From the NCBI RefSeq assembly GCF_014648995.1, contig NZ_BMSE01000006.1, positions 310,001 to 374,000 of the forward strand: 64,000 bases of DNA. Direction: 5' to 3'. The position numbers and the translations under genes were made by a program. Below, in pieces: positions 50,023 through 57,828 of this stretch. The notes below the pieces were generated by a model. That model was not told the origin of the DNA and made no database searches. It saw only the letters and a program-made list of their open reading frames with translations. The stretch's first letter is position 1, and every line of letters starts with the position of its first letter. The stretch comes from Streptomyces massasporeus. Its GTDB lineage: Bacteria > Actinomycetota > Actinomycetes > Streptomycetales > Streptomycetaceae.

Positions 50023-52137
50023 CGAGCCGTTCACGGACTCGTAGAGCTCGAACCAGATGCTCTTACCCTCGCCGCGCGGGTCGACGCCCCAGGCGTGCGC
50101 GAGCAGTTCGATCAGCACCAGGCCGCGGCCGGAGGACGCCAGCTCCCCTGGTCTGCGCCGGTGCGGCAGATCGTCGCCGGCGTCCGTGACCTCTATCCGC
50201 AGCCGCCGCCCGCCCACCTCGCCCGTGATCTCGGCGACCAGCAGCGCGTCGTGGTCGGTGTGCACGAGGACGTTCGTCAGCAGCTCGGACAGCAGCAGCA
50301 CCGCCGAGTCGACCTGGTCGGGCGAGGCCCAGTCGTGCAGCAGCTCGCGCAGCTGCTGCCGGGCGACCGCGACCCGCTCGGGCTCGGCCTGCGCGACGGT
50401 CAGCACCGAGCGCCGCACCGGCGGCCGTACGGTCATCGCGTCACCGCAGCCGCAGCCCCCGCCCTCCCGGCTCAGCAGCAGCATCGCGATGTCGTCCTCG
50501 CGGCGGTCCGCCAGCGGGCCGGTGGTGTGGTGCGAGGACGGCCCGTGCACGGCCTGCACCAGGGTGTCGGCGAGTTCCTCCAGATCGCCCTTGTGATCCT
50601 CCAAAATCCCGCGCAGCCGCCGCCAGCCGGAATCGAGGTCGTGGCCGCCGGTCTCCAGCAGGCCGTCCGTGCAGATCAACATCGTCTCGCCGGGCTCCAG
50701 AGCGAGCCGGGTCGTGGGGTAGTCGGCGTCCGGGTCGATACCCAGCGGCAGACCGCCCGAGGTCGGCCGCGTCAGCACCGTGCCGTCGGCCATCCGGATC
50801 GCCGGGTCCGGATGCCCGGCACGGGCGATGTCCAGCACCCCCGTCGCCGGGTCGACCTCGACGTAGACGCAGGTCGCGAAGCGCTCGTCGGTCGGGTCCT
50901 CGTCGCCGATGCCGTGCAGGAAGCGGGAGGCGCGCGACAGCACCGCGTCCGGCCGGTGGCCCTCCGAGGCATAGGCCCGCAGGGCGATCCGCAGCTGGCC
51001 CATCAGCCCCGCCGCCCGCACGTCGTGGCCCTGGACGTCACCGATGACCAGCGCGAACCGTCCGCTGGGCAGGGGGATCACGTCGTACCAGTCGCCGCCG
51101 ACCTGGAGCCCGCCGCCCGTCGGGACGTAGCGGGCGGCGACGCTCATGCCCGGGATGCGCTGCGGTCCGAGCCTCGGCAGCATCGTGCGCTGGAGTCCGT
51201 CGGTCAGGGCCCGTTCGCTCTCGGCCACGCCCGCCCGGGTCAGGGCCTGCGCCAGCATCCGCGCCACCGTCGCCAGCACGGACCGCTCGTCCGGGGTGAA
51301 CGCGACCGGGTAGGTGAACGCCGCCATCCACGCGCCCATCGTCCGCCCGGCCACGGTCAGCGGCAGGAACGCCCAGGAGCGGCGGCCGAAGCGCTCGGCG
51401 AGCGGCCAGGTCAGCGGGTAGCGGGCCTTGTAGTGCTCGGCGGAGGACAGATAGACGGCCCGGCCCGTCCGCACCACCTCGGCGGCCGGGTAGTCCGTGT
51501 CCAGCGGCATGTCCGAGAAGGGGCTCTCGGTGCCCCGCTGCTGCCCGTGGTGGCCGATGATCGTCAGGCGATCGCCCGAGATCCCGAACACCGCCAGCCC
51601 GTCAGGCGAGAACCCGGGCATCGACAGATTCGCCGTGACCCGCAGGACCTCCTGGGTGGAGCGCGCCTCCGCCAGGGCCCGGCCCGCGTCCAGCAGGAAC
51701 GCCTCCCGTGAGCGCCGCCAGTCGCCGGTGACCGCGCTGCGCCCGGCCGGGGTGCCCGGCGTCGGCTCGGTGACCTCCTGGAGCGTGCCGATCAACCGGT
51801 ACGCCTTACGGGCCCGGTCGAAGGACGGCTTGGAACGGCTGCGGACGACCCGGACGACCCGGCCCAGCTCGTCCATGATCCGGATCCGGACCTCGGCGAG
51901 GGTGCCCTCGGCCACGGCCAGCTGGATCACGCCGGTGATCTCGTTCCAGTCGACCGGGTGCAGCCGGGCCCGGGCCTGGGCCTCCGTGAGGCTGACCTGC
52001 TCGGCGGGCAGCCCGAGCAACCGGGCCGCCTCGGCATCGACCGTGACCAGCCCGGTGGCGGTGTCCCAGTGCCACAGGCCGGTCGCGAGGGCGGCGAGGG
52101 CCTCCCCCACGGCGGGCAGAGGCTCGCCAGTGCGCAT
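49999..52137 (-). CDS. PAS-GAF-PP2C(SpoIIE)-ATPase phosphatase
   Basis: A 712-residue signalling protein. A PAS domain (about 10-115, WHWDTATGLVTVDAEAARLL) is followed by a GAF domain (150-310), a SpoIIE-type PP2C phosphatase (335-550; GGDWYDVIPLPSGR, IGDVQGHDVRAAG, CTDGLLETGG and REDDIAMLLL hold the metal-binding Asp residues) and a C-terminal GHKL ATPase/anti-sigma-kinase-like domain (590-700; LLSELLTNVLVHT, VTDAGDD, GRGLVLIELLA). Such proteins both dephosphorylate anti-anti-sigma factors and bind sigma factors. The partner is not in this window. The gene is divergent from aspS with 250 bp between. Confidence 0.92.
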   Translation of the reverse strand: MRTGEPLPAVGEALAALATGLWHWDTATGLVTVDAEAARLLGLPAEQVSLTEAQARARLHPVDWNEITGVIQLAVAEGTLAEVRIRIMDELGRVVRVVRSRSKPSFDRARKAYRLIGTLQEVTEPTPGTPAGRSAVTGDWRRSREAFLLDAGRALAEARSTQEVLRVTANLSMPGFSPDGLAVFGISGDRLTIIGHHGQQRGTESPFSDMPLDTDYPAAEVVRTGRAVYLSSAEHYKARYPLTWPLAERFGRRSWAFLPLTVAGRTMGAWMAAFTYPVAFTPDERSVLATVARMLAQALTRAGVAESERALTDGLQRTMLPRLGPQRIPGMSVAARYVPTGGGLQVGGDWYDVIPLPSGRFALVIGDVQGHDVRAAGLMGQLRIALRAYASEGHRPDAVLSRASRFLHGIGDEDPTDERFATCVYVEVDPATGVLDIARAGHPDPAIRMADGTVLTRPTSGGLPLGIDPDADYPTTRLALEPGETMLICTDGLLETGGHDLDSGWRRLRGILEDHKGDLEELADTLVQAVHGPSSHHTTGPLADRREDDIAMLLLSREGGGCGCGDAMTVRPPVRRSVLTVAQAEPERVAVARQQLRELLHDWASPDQVDSAVLLLSELLTNVLVHTDHDALLVAEITGEVGGRRLRIEVTDAGDDLPHRRRPGELASSGRGLVLIELLAHAWGVDPRGEGKSIWFELYESVNGSGDGSWSP

Positions 52138-52338
52138 TGCCCTACTTTAAGAAGAGGCCGTCGAACGCTGCCACCGATAGCGGACGTGTGCCCGAACGAC
52201 GGCGAGCGCGTGCGTGTTCGACGACCGACTGCGGCGTGCTCCATCAACGACCACCGCGTGCTTCGATCGACAACCACCGCGCGCCCGATCCATAACTGTG
52301 GAGAGCCGGACTTCGCCTGCCCGGTACGCTGGGGACGA

Positions 52339-52352
52339 GTTTCACGTGAAAC
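52339..52352. other. parS centromere site upstream of aspS
   Basis: A second exact GTTTCACGTGAAAC, 36 bp before the aspS start and about nine bases after a TACGCT -10-like element (52325-52330). It therefore probably lies in the aspS 5' leader, where ParB could affect transcription. It is 39.4 kb from the first site. Confidence 0.93.
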
Positions 52353-52387
52353 ACAGACCCCGATCAGCGAAGACTGGATGAACGACG

Positions 52388-54151
52388 ATGCATCGGTACA
52401 GGTCCCACACCTGCGGCGAGCTCCGCTCCTCTGACGTCGGCAGCGACGTCCGGCTGAGTGGCTGGCTGCACAATCGGCGCGACCTGGGCGGCATCCTCTT
52501 CATCGATCTGCGCGATCACTACGGCATCACGCAGCTCGTGGCCCGTCCCGGCACCCCCGCCTACGAGGCCCTCGACAAGGTCTCCAAGGAGTCGACCGTC
52601 CGTGTCGACGGCAAGGTCGTCTCCCGGGGCACGGAGAACATCAACCCCGAGCTGCCGACCGGTGAGATCGAGGTCGAGGTCGGCGAGGTCGAGCTGCTCG
52701 GCGCGGCCGCCCCGCTGCCGTTCACGATCAACACCGAGGACGGGGTCAACGAGGAGCGGCGCCTGGAGTACCGCTTCCTCGACCTGCGCCGCGAGCGCAT
52801 GCACCGCAACATCCTGCTGCGCACGTCGGTCATCTCGGCGATCCGCCACAAGATGACGGCGCTGGGCTTCAACGAGATGGCGACGCCGATCCTGTCCGCG
52901 ACGTCCCCCGAGGGCGCCCGCGACTTCGTCGTCCCCTCCCGTCTGAACCCGGGCAAGTTCTACGCCCTGCCCCAGGCGCCGCAGCAGTTCAAGCAGCTGC
53001 TGATGATCTCCGGCTTCGACCGCTACTTCCAGATCGCGCCCTGCTTCCGCGACGAGGACGCCCGCGCCGACCGCTCGCCGGGCGAGTTCTACCAGCTCGA
53101 CGTCGAGATGAGCTTCGTCGAGCAGGAGGACGTCTTCCAGCCCGTCGAGAAGCTCATGACCGAGCTCTTCGAGGAGTTCGGCGGCGGCCGCCACGTCACC
53201 TCGCCGTTCCCGCGGATCCCGTTCCGCGAGGCGATGCTGAAGTACGGCTCGGACAAGCCCGACCTGCGCGCCCAGCTCGAACTCGTCGACATCACCGACA
53301 TCTTCGAGGGCTCGGAGTTCAAGGCGTTCGCCGGCAAGCACGTGCGTGCCCTGCCGGTGCCGGACGTCTCGGCGCAGCCCCGCAAGTTCTTCGACCAGCT
53401 CGGTGACTACGCCGTCTCGCAGGGCGCCAAGGGCCTGGCCTGGGTCCGCGTCGCCGAGGACGGCTCGCTGTCCGGCCCGATCGCGAAGTTCCTCACCGAG
53501 GAGAACGTCGCCGAGCTGACCAAGCGCCTGTCCCTGGCCGCCGGTCACGCCGTGTTCTTCGGCGCGGGCGAGTTCGACGAGGTCTCCAAGATCATGGGCG
53601 CGGTCCGGGTCGAGGCCGCCAAGCGTGCCGGGCACTTCGAGGAGGGCGTCTTCCGGTTCTGCTGGATCGTCGACTTCCCGATGTACGAGAAGGACGAGGA
53701 GACGGGCGCGATCGACTTCTCGCACAACCCGTTCTCCATGCCGCAGGGCGGCCTGGAGGCCCTGGAGACCCAGGACCCGCTGGACATCCTCGGCTGGCAG
53801 TACGACATCGTCTGCAACGGTGTCGAGCTGTCCTCCGGCGCGATCCGGAACCACGAGCCGGAGATCATGCTCAAGGCCTTCGAGATCGCCGGGTACGACC
53901 GCGAGACCGTCGAGGAGAAGTTCGCGGGCATGCTGCGCGCCTTCCGCTTCGGCGCCCCGCCGCACGGCGGCATCGCCCCGGGCGTCGACCGCATCGTCAT
54001 GCTGCTCGCCGACGAGCCCAACATCCGCGAGACCATCGCCTTCCCGCTCAACGGCAACGCCCAGGACCTGATGATGGGCGCGCCGACGGAGCTGGAGGAG
54101 GCCCGGCTGAAGGAACTGCACCTGTCGGTGCGCAAGCCGCAGCCGAAGTAG
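52388..54151 (+). CDS. aspS: Aspartyl-tRNA synthetase
   Basis: A 587-residue bacterial-type class II synthetase. An OB-fold anticodon domain (RLSGWLHNRRDLGGILFIDL, in the first 40 residues) is followed by the catalytic core with motif 2 (CFRDEDARADRSPGEFYQLD), the bacterial GAD insertion (about 290-420) and motif 3 (HGGIAPGVDRIVMLL, near 530). It charges tRNA-Asp. ATG 52388 begins the normal N-terminus HRYRSHTCGEL. A weak GGATG ribosome site and an out-of-frame ATG ten bases upstream are noted. A strong terminator follows. Confidence 0.96.
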   Translation: MHRYRSHTCGELRSSDVGSDVRLSGWLHNRRDLGGILFIDLRDHYGITQLVARPGTPAYEALDKVSKESTVRVDGKVVSRGTENINPELPTGEIEVEVGEVELLGAAAPLPFTINTEDGVNEERRLEYRFLDLRRERMHRNILLRTSVISAIRHKMTALGFNEMATPILSATSPEGARDFVVPSRLNPGKFYALPQAPQQFKQLLMISGFDRYFQIAPCFRDEDARADRSPGEFYQLDVEMSFVEQEDVFQPVEKLMTELFEEFGGGRHVTSPFPRIPFREAMLKYGSDKPDLRAQLELVDITDIFEGSEFKAFAGKHVRALPVPDVSAQPRKFFDQLGDYAVSQGAKGLAWVRVAEDGSLSGPIAKFLTEENVAELTKRLSLAAGHAVFFGAGEFDEVSKIMGAVRVEAAKRAGHFEEGVFRFCWIVDFPMYEKDEETGAIDFSHNPFSMPQGGLEALETQDPLDILGWQYDIVCNGVELSSGAIRNHEPEIMLKAFEIAGYDRETVEEKFAGMLRAFRFGAPPHGGIAPGVDRIVMLLADEPNIRETIAFPLNGNAQDLMMGAPTELEEARLKELHLSVRKPQPK

Positions 54152-54164
54152 TCGATCTGCCGTG

Positions 54165-54198
54165 AGTGGCTCGGAACCGTCGCCGGTTCCGAGCCACT
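54165..54198 (+). terminator. Terminator after aspS
   Basis: A perfect 14-bp stem (AGTGGCTCGGAACC and GGTTCCGAGCCACT) around a 6-base loop, followed by TT. Confidence 0.9.
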
Positions 54199-54268
54199 TT
54201 CGCGTCCAGGGCTCTTACCCAGCTCTCACCCAGGCTCCTGACAGCCGCGCTCCCTAGCTTCCCTTCCC

Positions 54269-55243
54269 ATGACGGGACAGGAGACGGCCCAAGGGCCGAA
54301 GCACAAACGGGATCTGACACGCCGCAAGGTGGTCGCCGCGGGCGCCGGTGCGGTGGTGGCGGTCGGTGTCGGCGGTGCGTTCGCCGCGGGCGCCTTCGCC
54401 GGCGAGGAGACGACGGCGGGCAAGGGGAACACGGCCGGAACCTCGGGCGAGGCCTGCTACAAGCTGACCTCCGAGACGACCGAAGGCCCCTACTACATCG
54501 ACGCGGACAAGCTCCGCCGGGACGTCACCGAGGACCAGGAGGGCATTCCGCTCACCTTGCGTCTGAGGGTGATCGACTCCGACACCTGCAAGCCGCTCGC
54601 GAACGCCGCCGTCGACATCTGGCACTGCAATGCGCTGGGCGTGTACTCCGGGTACGAGTCGATGGGCAGTGGGGGCGGTGGAGGGGGCGGTGGCGGTACG
54701 CCTCCCTCCGGTGCGCCCTCCGGGATGCCGACCGGGACCCCCACGGGTGCGCCTCCGGGAGGCGGCGGTGGCGGTGGAGGGCATGAAGAGCCCACCGATG
54801 ACGAGCGTTACCTGCGGGGCACCTGGCGGACGGACAAGAAGGGTGAGGTCGTGTTCCGCACGGTCTTCCCCGGCTGGTACCAGGGGCGTTGCGTTCACAT
54901 CCACACCAAGGTGCATGTGAACGGCACCTGGACCGACGCGGGCTACGAGGGCGGCACGACCTGCCACACCGGGCAGCTCTTCTTCGACGAGGCGTCCGTG
55001 CTGGCCACGGCCGAGGTCGCGCCGTACTCCACCAACACCACGACCCGCACCACCCTCGACGACGACACCATCTACCCGGGCAACGGCACCGAGGGCGGTC
55101 TGCTGAAGCTGAAGTACAAGAAGGGCGCCATCGCGAAGGGCGTCACCGCCACGCTCACCATGGGAGTCGACCCCGAGGCCACGCAGGACGGCACGGGGGG
55201 CTCCGTCCAGCCGGGCGCATCGGCCACGGCGTCCGCGGGCTGA
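54269..55243 (+). CDS. Tat-secreted intradiol dioxygenase with a poly-Gly insertion
   Basis: A 324-residue exported catechol/protocatechuate dioxygenase-like protein. The Tat signal DLTRRKVVAAGAGAVVAVGV lies at residues 15-34. The core has TEGPYYIDADKLRRDV, DIWHCNALGVYSGY and GWYQGRCVHIHTKVHV, giving candidate Tyr, Tyr, His and His iron ligands. Between them is a 40-residue low-complexity insertion: nine Gly, a Pro/Ser/Thr/Met-rich block, then eight Gly. The C-terminal 30 residues are Ala/Ser/Gly-rich. Secreted relatives in Streptomyces help break down lignin-type catechols. It is followed by a carrier gene that could import the products. Confidence 0.87.
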   Translation: MTGQETAQGPKHKRDLTRRKVVAAGAGAVVAVGVGGAFAAGAFAGEETTAGKGNTAGTSGEACYKLTSETTEGPYYIDADKLRRDVTEDQEGIPLTLRLRVIDSDTCKPLANAAVDIWHCNALGVYSGYESMGSGGGGGGGGGTPPSGAPSGMPTGTPTGAPPGGGGGGGGHEEPTDDERYLRGTWRTDKKGEVVFRTVFPGWYQGRCVHIHTKVHVNGTWTDAGYEGGTTCHTGQLFFDEASVLATAEVAPYSTNTTTRTTLDDDTIYPGNGTEGGLLKLKYKKGAIAKGVTATLTMGVDPEATQDGTGGSVQPGASATASAG

Positions 55244-55252
55244 GGGATACGG

Positions 55253-55285
55253 GTGGGGCGGACGTATACATGACGTCCGCCCCAC
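55253..55285 (+). terminator. Terminator after the secreted dioxygenase gene
   Basis: GTGGGGCGGACGT pairs with ACGTCCGCCCCAC (13 bp) around ATACATG, ten bases after the stop. Confidence 0.8.
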
Positions 55286-55369
55286 ATTCACATACATGGA
55301 CTTCCACTCAACCCGTTGACCCGGAAGGCGGGCCTCCATAAGGTCCCTTCGAGAACGCGTACGTGATTG

Positions 55370-55389
55370 CTGTTCATGTACGTGTACAG
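55370..55389. promoter_or_regulatory. Imperfect palindrome before the ACS-type carrier gene
   Basis: CTGTTCATGTACGTGTACAG is a 20-bp palindrome with two mismatched pairs, overlapping the sequence just before the ribosome site. A related GCGTACGTGATTGCTG lies just upstream. A GntR- or LacI-type operator is plausible; no regulator gene is adjacent. Confidence 0.5.
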
Positions 55390-55403
55390 CAAGGGAGACA
55401 ACG

Positions 55404-56762
55404 ATGTCAGACGCCGCAACAGTGATACCCGAGGCCGAGCAACGGGCGGTGGGCAAGTTCCTGCGCCGCATGCTGCCGATCCTGGTCCTGATGCTGCTGG
55501 TCAACCAGATGGACCGGACGAACGTGGGCTTCGTCCAGGACGAACTGCGGGCCGACGTCGGAGTCAGCGCCACCGCCTACGGGCTCGGCGCGGGCCTGTT
55601 CTTCATCGGGTACGCGCTGTTCGAAGTCCCGAGCAACATGTGGCTGGAGCGGTTCGGCGCCCGGGTCTGGCTGACCCGCATCATGATCACCTGGGGTCTG
55701 GTGATCGTGGCGATGTGCTTCATCCACAACGTGTGGATGTTCTACGGACTGCGCTTCCTGCTCGGCGTCGCGGAGGCCGGCTTCTTCCCCGGTGTGCTGC
55801 TCTACTTCACCCAGTGGCTGCCGGACTCCAGCCGGGGCCGGGCGAGCGCGATCTTCCTGGGCGGCTCGGCGACGGCGTACATCGTGACGGGCCCGATCAC
55901 GGGCGCGCTCCTCGAACTGCACGGCGCGGGTGGCATCGCGGGCTGGCGCTGGATGTTCGCCCTGGAGGGTGCCTTCTCCATCCTGGTCGGCTTCATCGCC
56001 GGGTTCTTCCTGGTCTCCCGCATCCAGGACGCGAAGTGGCTCACGCAGGAGGAGAAGGACGCGCTGAGCGAGGCGGTGGCGCGGGACAAGGAGGTACGCG
56101 ACCGGGCGCCGTCGGTGTCCCGCATGAAGCTGATCTTCCACCCTCAGGTGGCGGTCCTGACCTCGGTCTTCTTCGCGATGGCCCTCACCGGCTACGCGAT
56201 CACGTTCTGGCTGCCGAGTCTGGTGGAGGAGATCGGCGGGCTGTCGCCGTTCCAGATCGGGCTGCTGTCGGCGATCCCCTGGATCTGCGCGGTGATCGCG
56301 ATGTACACGATGAGCCACTTCACGGACCGCGCCCCGGACCGCCGCCCCTACCTGGCGATCGCCCTGGTCCTGTCCGCCACCGGCACCTTCCTCGCCACGC
56401 TCGGCTCCCCCTGGTTCGGCCTCGCCGCCCTGACGCTGGCCGCGGTCGGCGGCAAGTGCGCGGCCACCCTGTTCTGGCCGATGGCCCAGTCGGGCCTCGA
56501 CCTGAAGATCGCGGCACCGGGTCTCGCCCTGGTCAACTCCCTGGGAAACCTGGGCGGATTCGTCTCCCCCACGCTCTTCGGCTACCTGAAGGACACGACG
56601 GGCAGCACGAACGGGGGCCTGTACACGCTGTCGGCGGCGTCGATCCTGGCGGTGCTGGGGGTGGCGTTCGTGCGGCACACGCATCGCGGTGAACGGACGG
56701 GCTCGGGGGGCGGGGAGATCGCGGCGGTGACGGGCAAGCCGGCCGTGGGCGAGGCCCGCTGA
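55404..56762 (+). CDS. MFS carrier, anion:cation symporter (ACS) type
   Basis: A 452-residue symporter with twelve helices. The ACS signature appears as LVNQMDRTNVGFVQDEL near residue 34, GYALFEVPSNMWLERFGAR in loop 2-3 and GVAEAGFFPGVLLYFTQWLP in helix 4. Relatives take up phthalate, 4-hydroxyphenylacetate, tartrate or glucarate. AAGGGAG lies six bases before the ATG. The divergence from known regulators and the neighbouring secreted dioxygenase suggest uptake of an aromatic or ring-cleavage product, but this is an inference from position. Confidence 0.9.
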   Translation: MSDAATVIPEAEQRAVGKFLRRMLPILVLMLLVNQMDRTNVGFVQDELRADVGVSATAYGLGAGLFFIGYALFEVPSNMWLERFGARVWLTRIMITWGLVIVAMCFIHNVWMFYGLRFLLGVAEAGFFPGVLLYFTQWLPDSSRGRASAIFLGGSATAYIVTGPITGALLELHGAGGIAGWRWMFALEGAFSILVGFIAGFFLVSRIQDAKWLTQEEKDALSEAVARDKEVRDRAPSVSRMKLIFHPQVAVLTSVFFAMALTGYAITFWLPSLVEEIGGLSPFQIGLLSAIPWICAVIAMYTMSHFTDRAPDRRPYLAIALVLSATGTFLATLGSPWFGLAALTLAAVGGKCAATLFWPMAQSGLDLKIAAPGLALVNSLGNLGGFVSPTLFGYLKDTTGSTNGGLYTLSAASILAVLGVAFVRHTHRGERTGSGGGEIAAVTGKPAVGEAR

Positions 56763-56829
56763 CCCACCCCGACTCAGGCGTGAGGCCCGCTCCTTGTGAA
56801 GGGGGCGGGTCCTTGCCGTTGCCGGCCGA

Positions 56830-57744
56830 TCAGGCGTCGGCGAACAGGTCCTCCGCTGCGGTGGCCGTCAGGGAGCGATCGAACCAGAGGGTGAGGGTGT
56901 CGAGGTCGGTGCAGGTGGAGATGCGGTCGCGGGTGTCCTGGGGGATGCCGATGCCGCGCTTCTCCAGGACGCGCAGGATCAGAGCGACGCGGTCCTCCGC
57001 CTGGCCTTCGGCCTTTCCTTCAGCCCTGCCTGCGGCTTTGCCTTCGAGGTACGTCTCCTCGAAGAGGGTTCCCCTGCCCGGGAAGTAAGTGGCGACCATC
57101 TTCTCCAGCTCTCTCCATGTCTCCCGGACCGGAGTGTTCTCCAGCTCGACTTCCAGCCATTCACACCAGTATTTCGCTGTTGCCCTGTCGAACGACCGCA
57201 TGCCGCGGGCCACCATGTCCAGTATGGCGGGGGCCTTTTCGCTCTCGCTATGCACGATCGCCGAGAAGGTGGCCAACGCCGGCTCCCGGGCCACCACGGA
57301 CTCGTCGGCGATCTCGGGAACGTTGTCCGGGCCCAGCACGAAGGGGCGCGTTGCCTGAGTCGTCCAGGTTCCGACGCGGCTCTGGAAGGGGCCTGCTGCC
57401 CAGTCCGCGGTCTGCCGGTTACGGCAGACCGCGACGAGCAGGACCGGCAGGCGGAACTTCGCGTGCAGGTACGCCACGTAGTAGGACCAGCTCGACCCCT
57501 TGTCATGGGATCGAGCGGTCTGAGCCTCGATGGCGATCAGGAAGGCGTCTCCGTCGGACGGTTCGACCTTCAGCACCGTGTCGACGCGGCGTTCCAGCGG
57601 CTTGACCTCAGTGGCGTCGGGGGTAAGGGCCTCGATAATCGCTTTCGCGGGCGGTGGCAACCCCAGCGCCTTGAAAGCGGGAGTGAGAACCTCCGGATGG
57701 TCCTGGAAGATCCGGTGCGAGGTCTCATGGGTTGATGTGACCAT
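56830..57744 (-). CDS. Rpn-like PD-(D/E)XK nuclease family protein
   Basis: A 304-residue protein resembling the Rpn/transposase-like nuclease group common in Streptomyces. The catalytic pattern is D55 in RRVDTVLKV and E73-x-Q75 in FLIAIEAQTA, with a YYVAYLHAKFRLPVLLVAVC strand region after it. A repeat-like hinge (EGKAAGRAEGKAEGQAEDRV) precedes a C-terminal helix. Rpn proteins are DNases linked to recombination and, more recently, phage defence. A TAGCTT element six bases before the ATG and no ribosome site suggest a leaderless transcript. Codon bias is looser than that of flanking genes, hinting at acquisition. It lies 84 bp after the HD-Hsp90 gene on the same strand. Confidence 0.72.
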   Translation of the reverse strand: MVTSTHETSHRIFQDHPEVLTPAFKALGLPPPAKAIIEALTPDATEVKPLERRVDTVLKVEPSDGDAFLIAIEAQTARSHDKGSSWSYYVAYLHAKFRLPVLLVAVCRNRQTADWAAGPFQSRVGTWTTQATRPFVLGPDNVPEIADESVVAREPALATFSAIVHSESEKAPAILDMVARGMRSFDRATAKYWCEWLEVELENTPVRETWRELEKMVATYFPGRGTLFEETYLEGKAAGRAEGKAEGQAEDRVALILRVLEKRGIGIPQDTRDRISTCTDLDTLTLWFDRSLTATAAEDLFADA

Positions 57745-57828
57745 GAGCGCAAGCTAAGTCTGTCGACGGGCGGTGAATTCGGGGATCGGACTGCGTTCGC
57801 TCTTTCGAGAGCTGCAGAAACGTTCACA

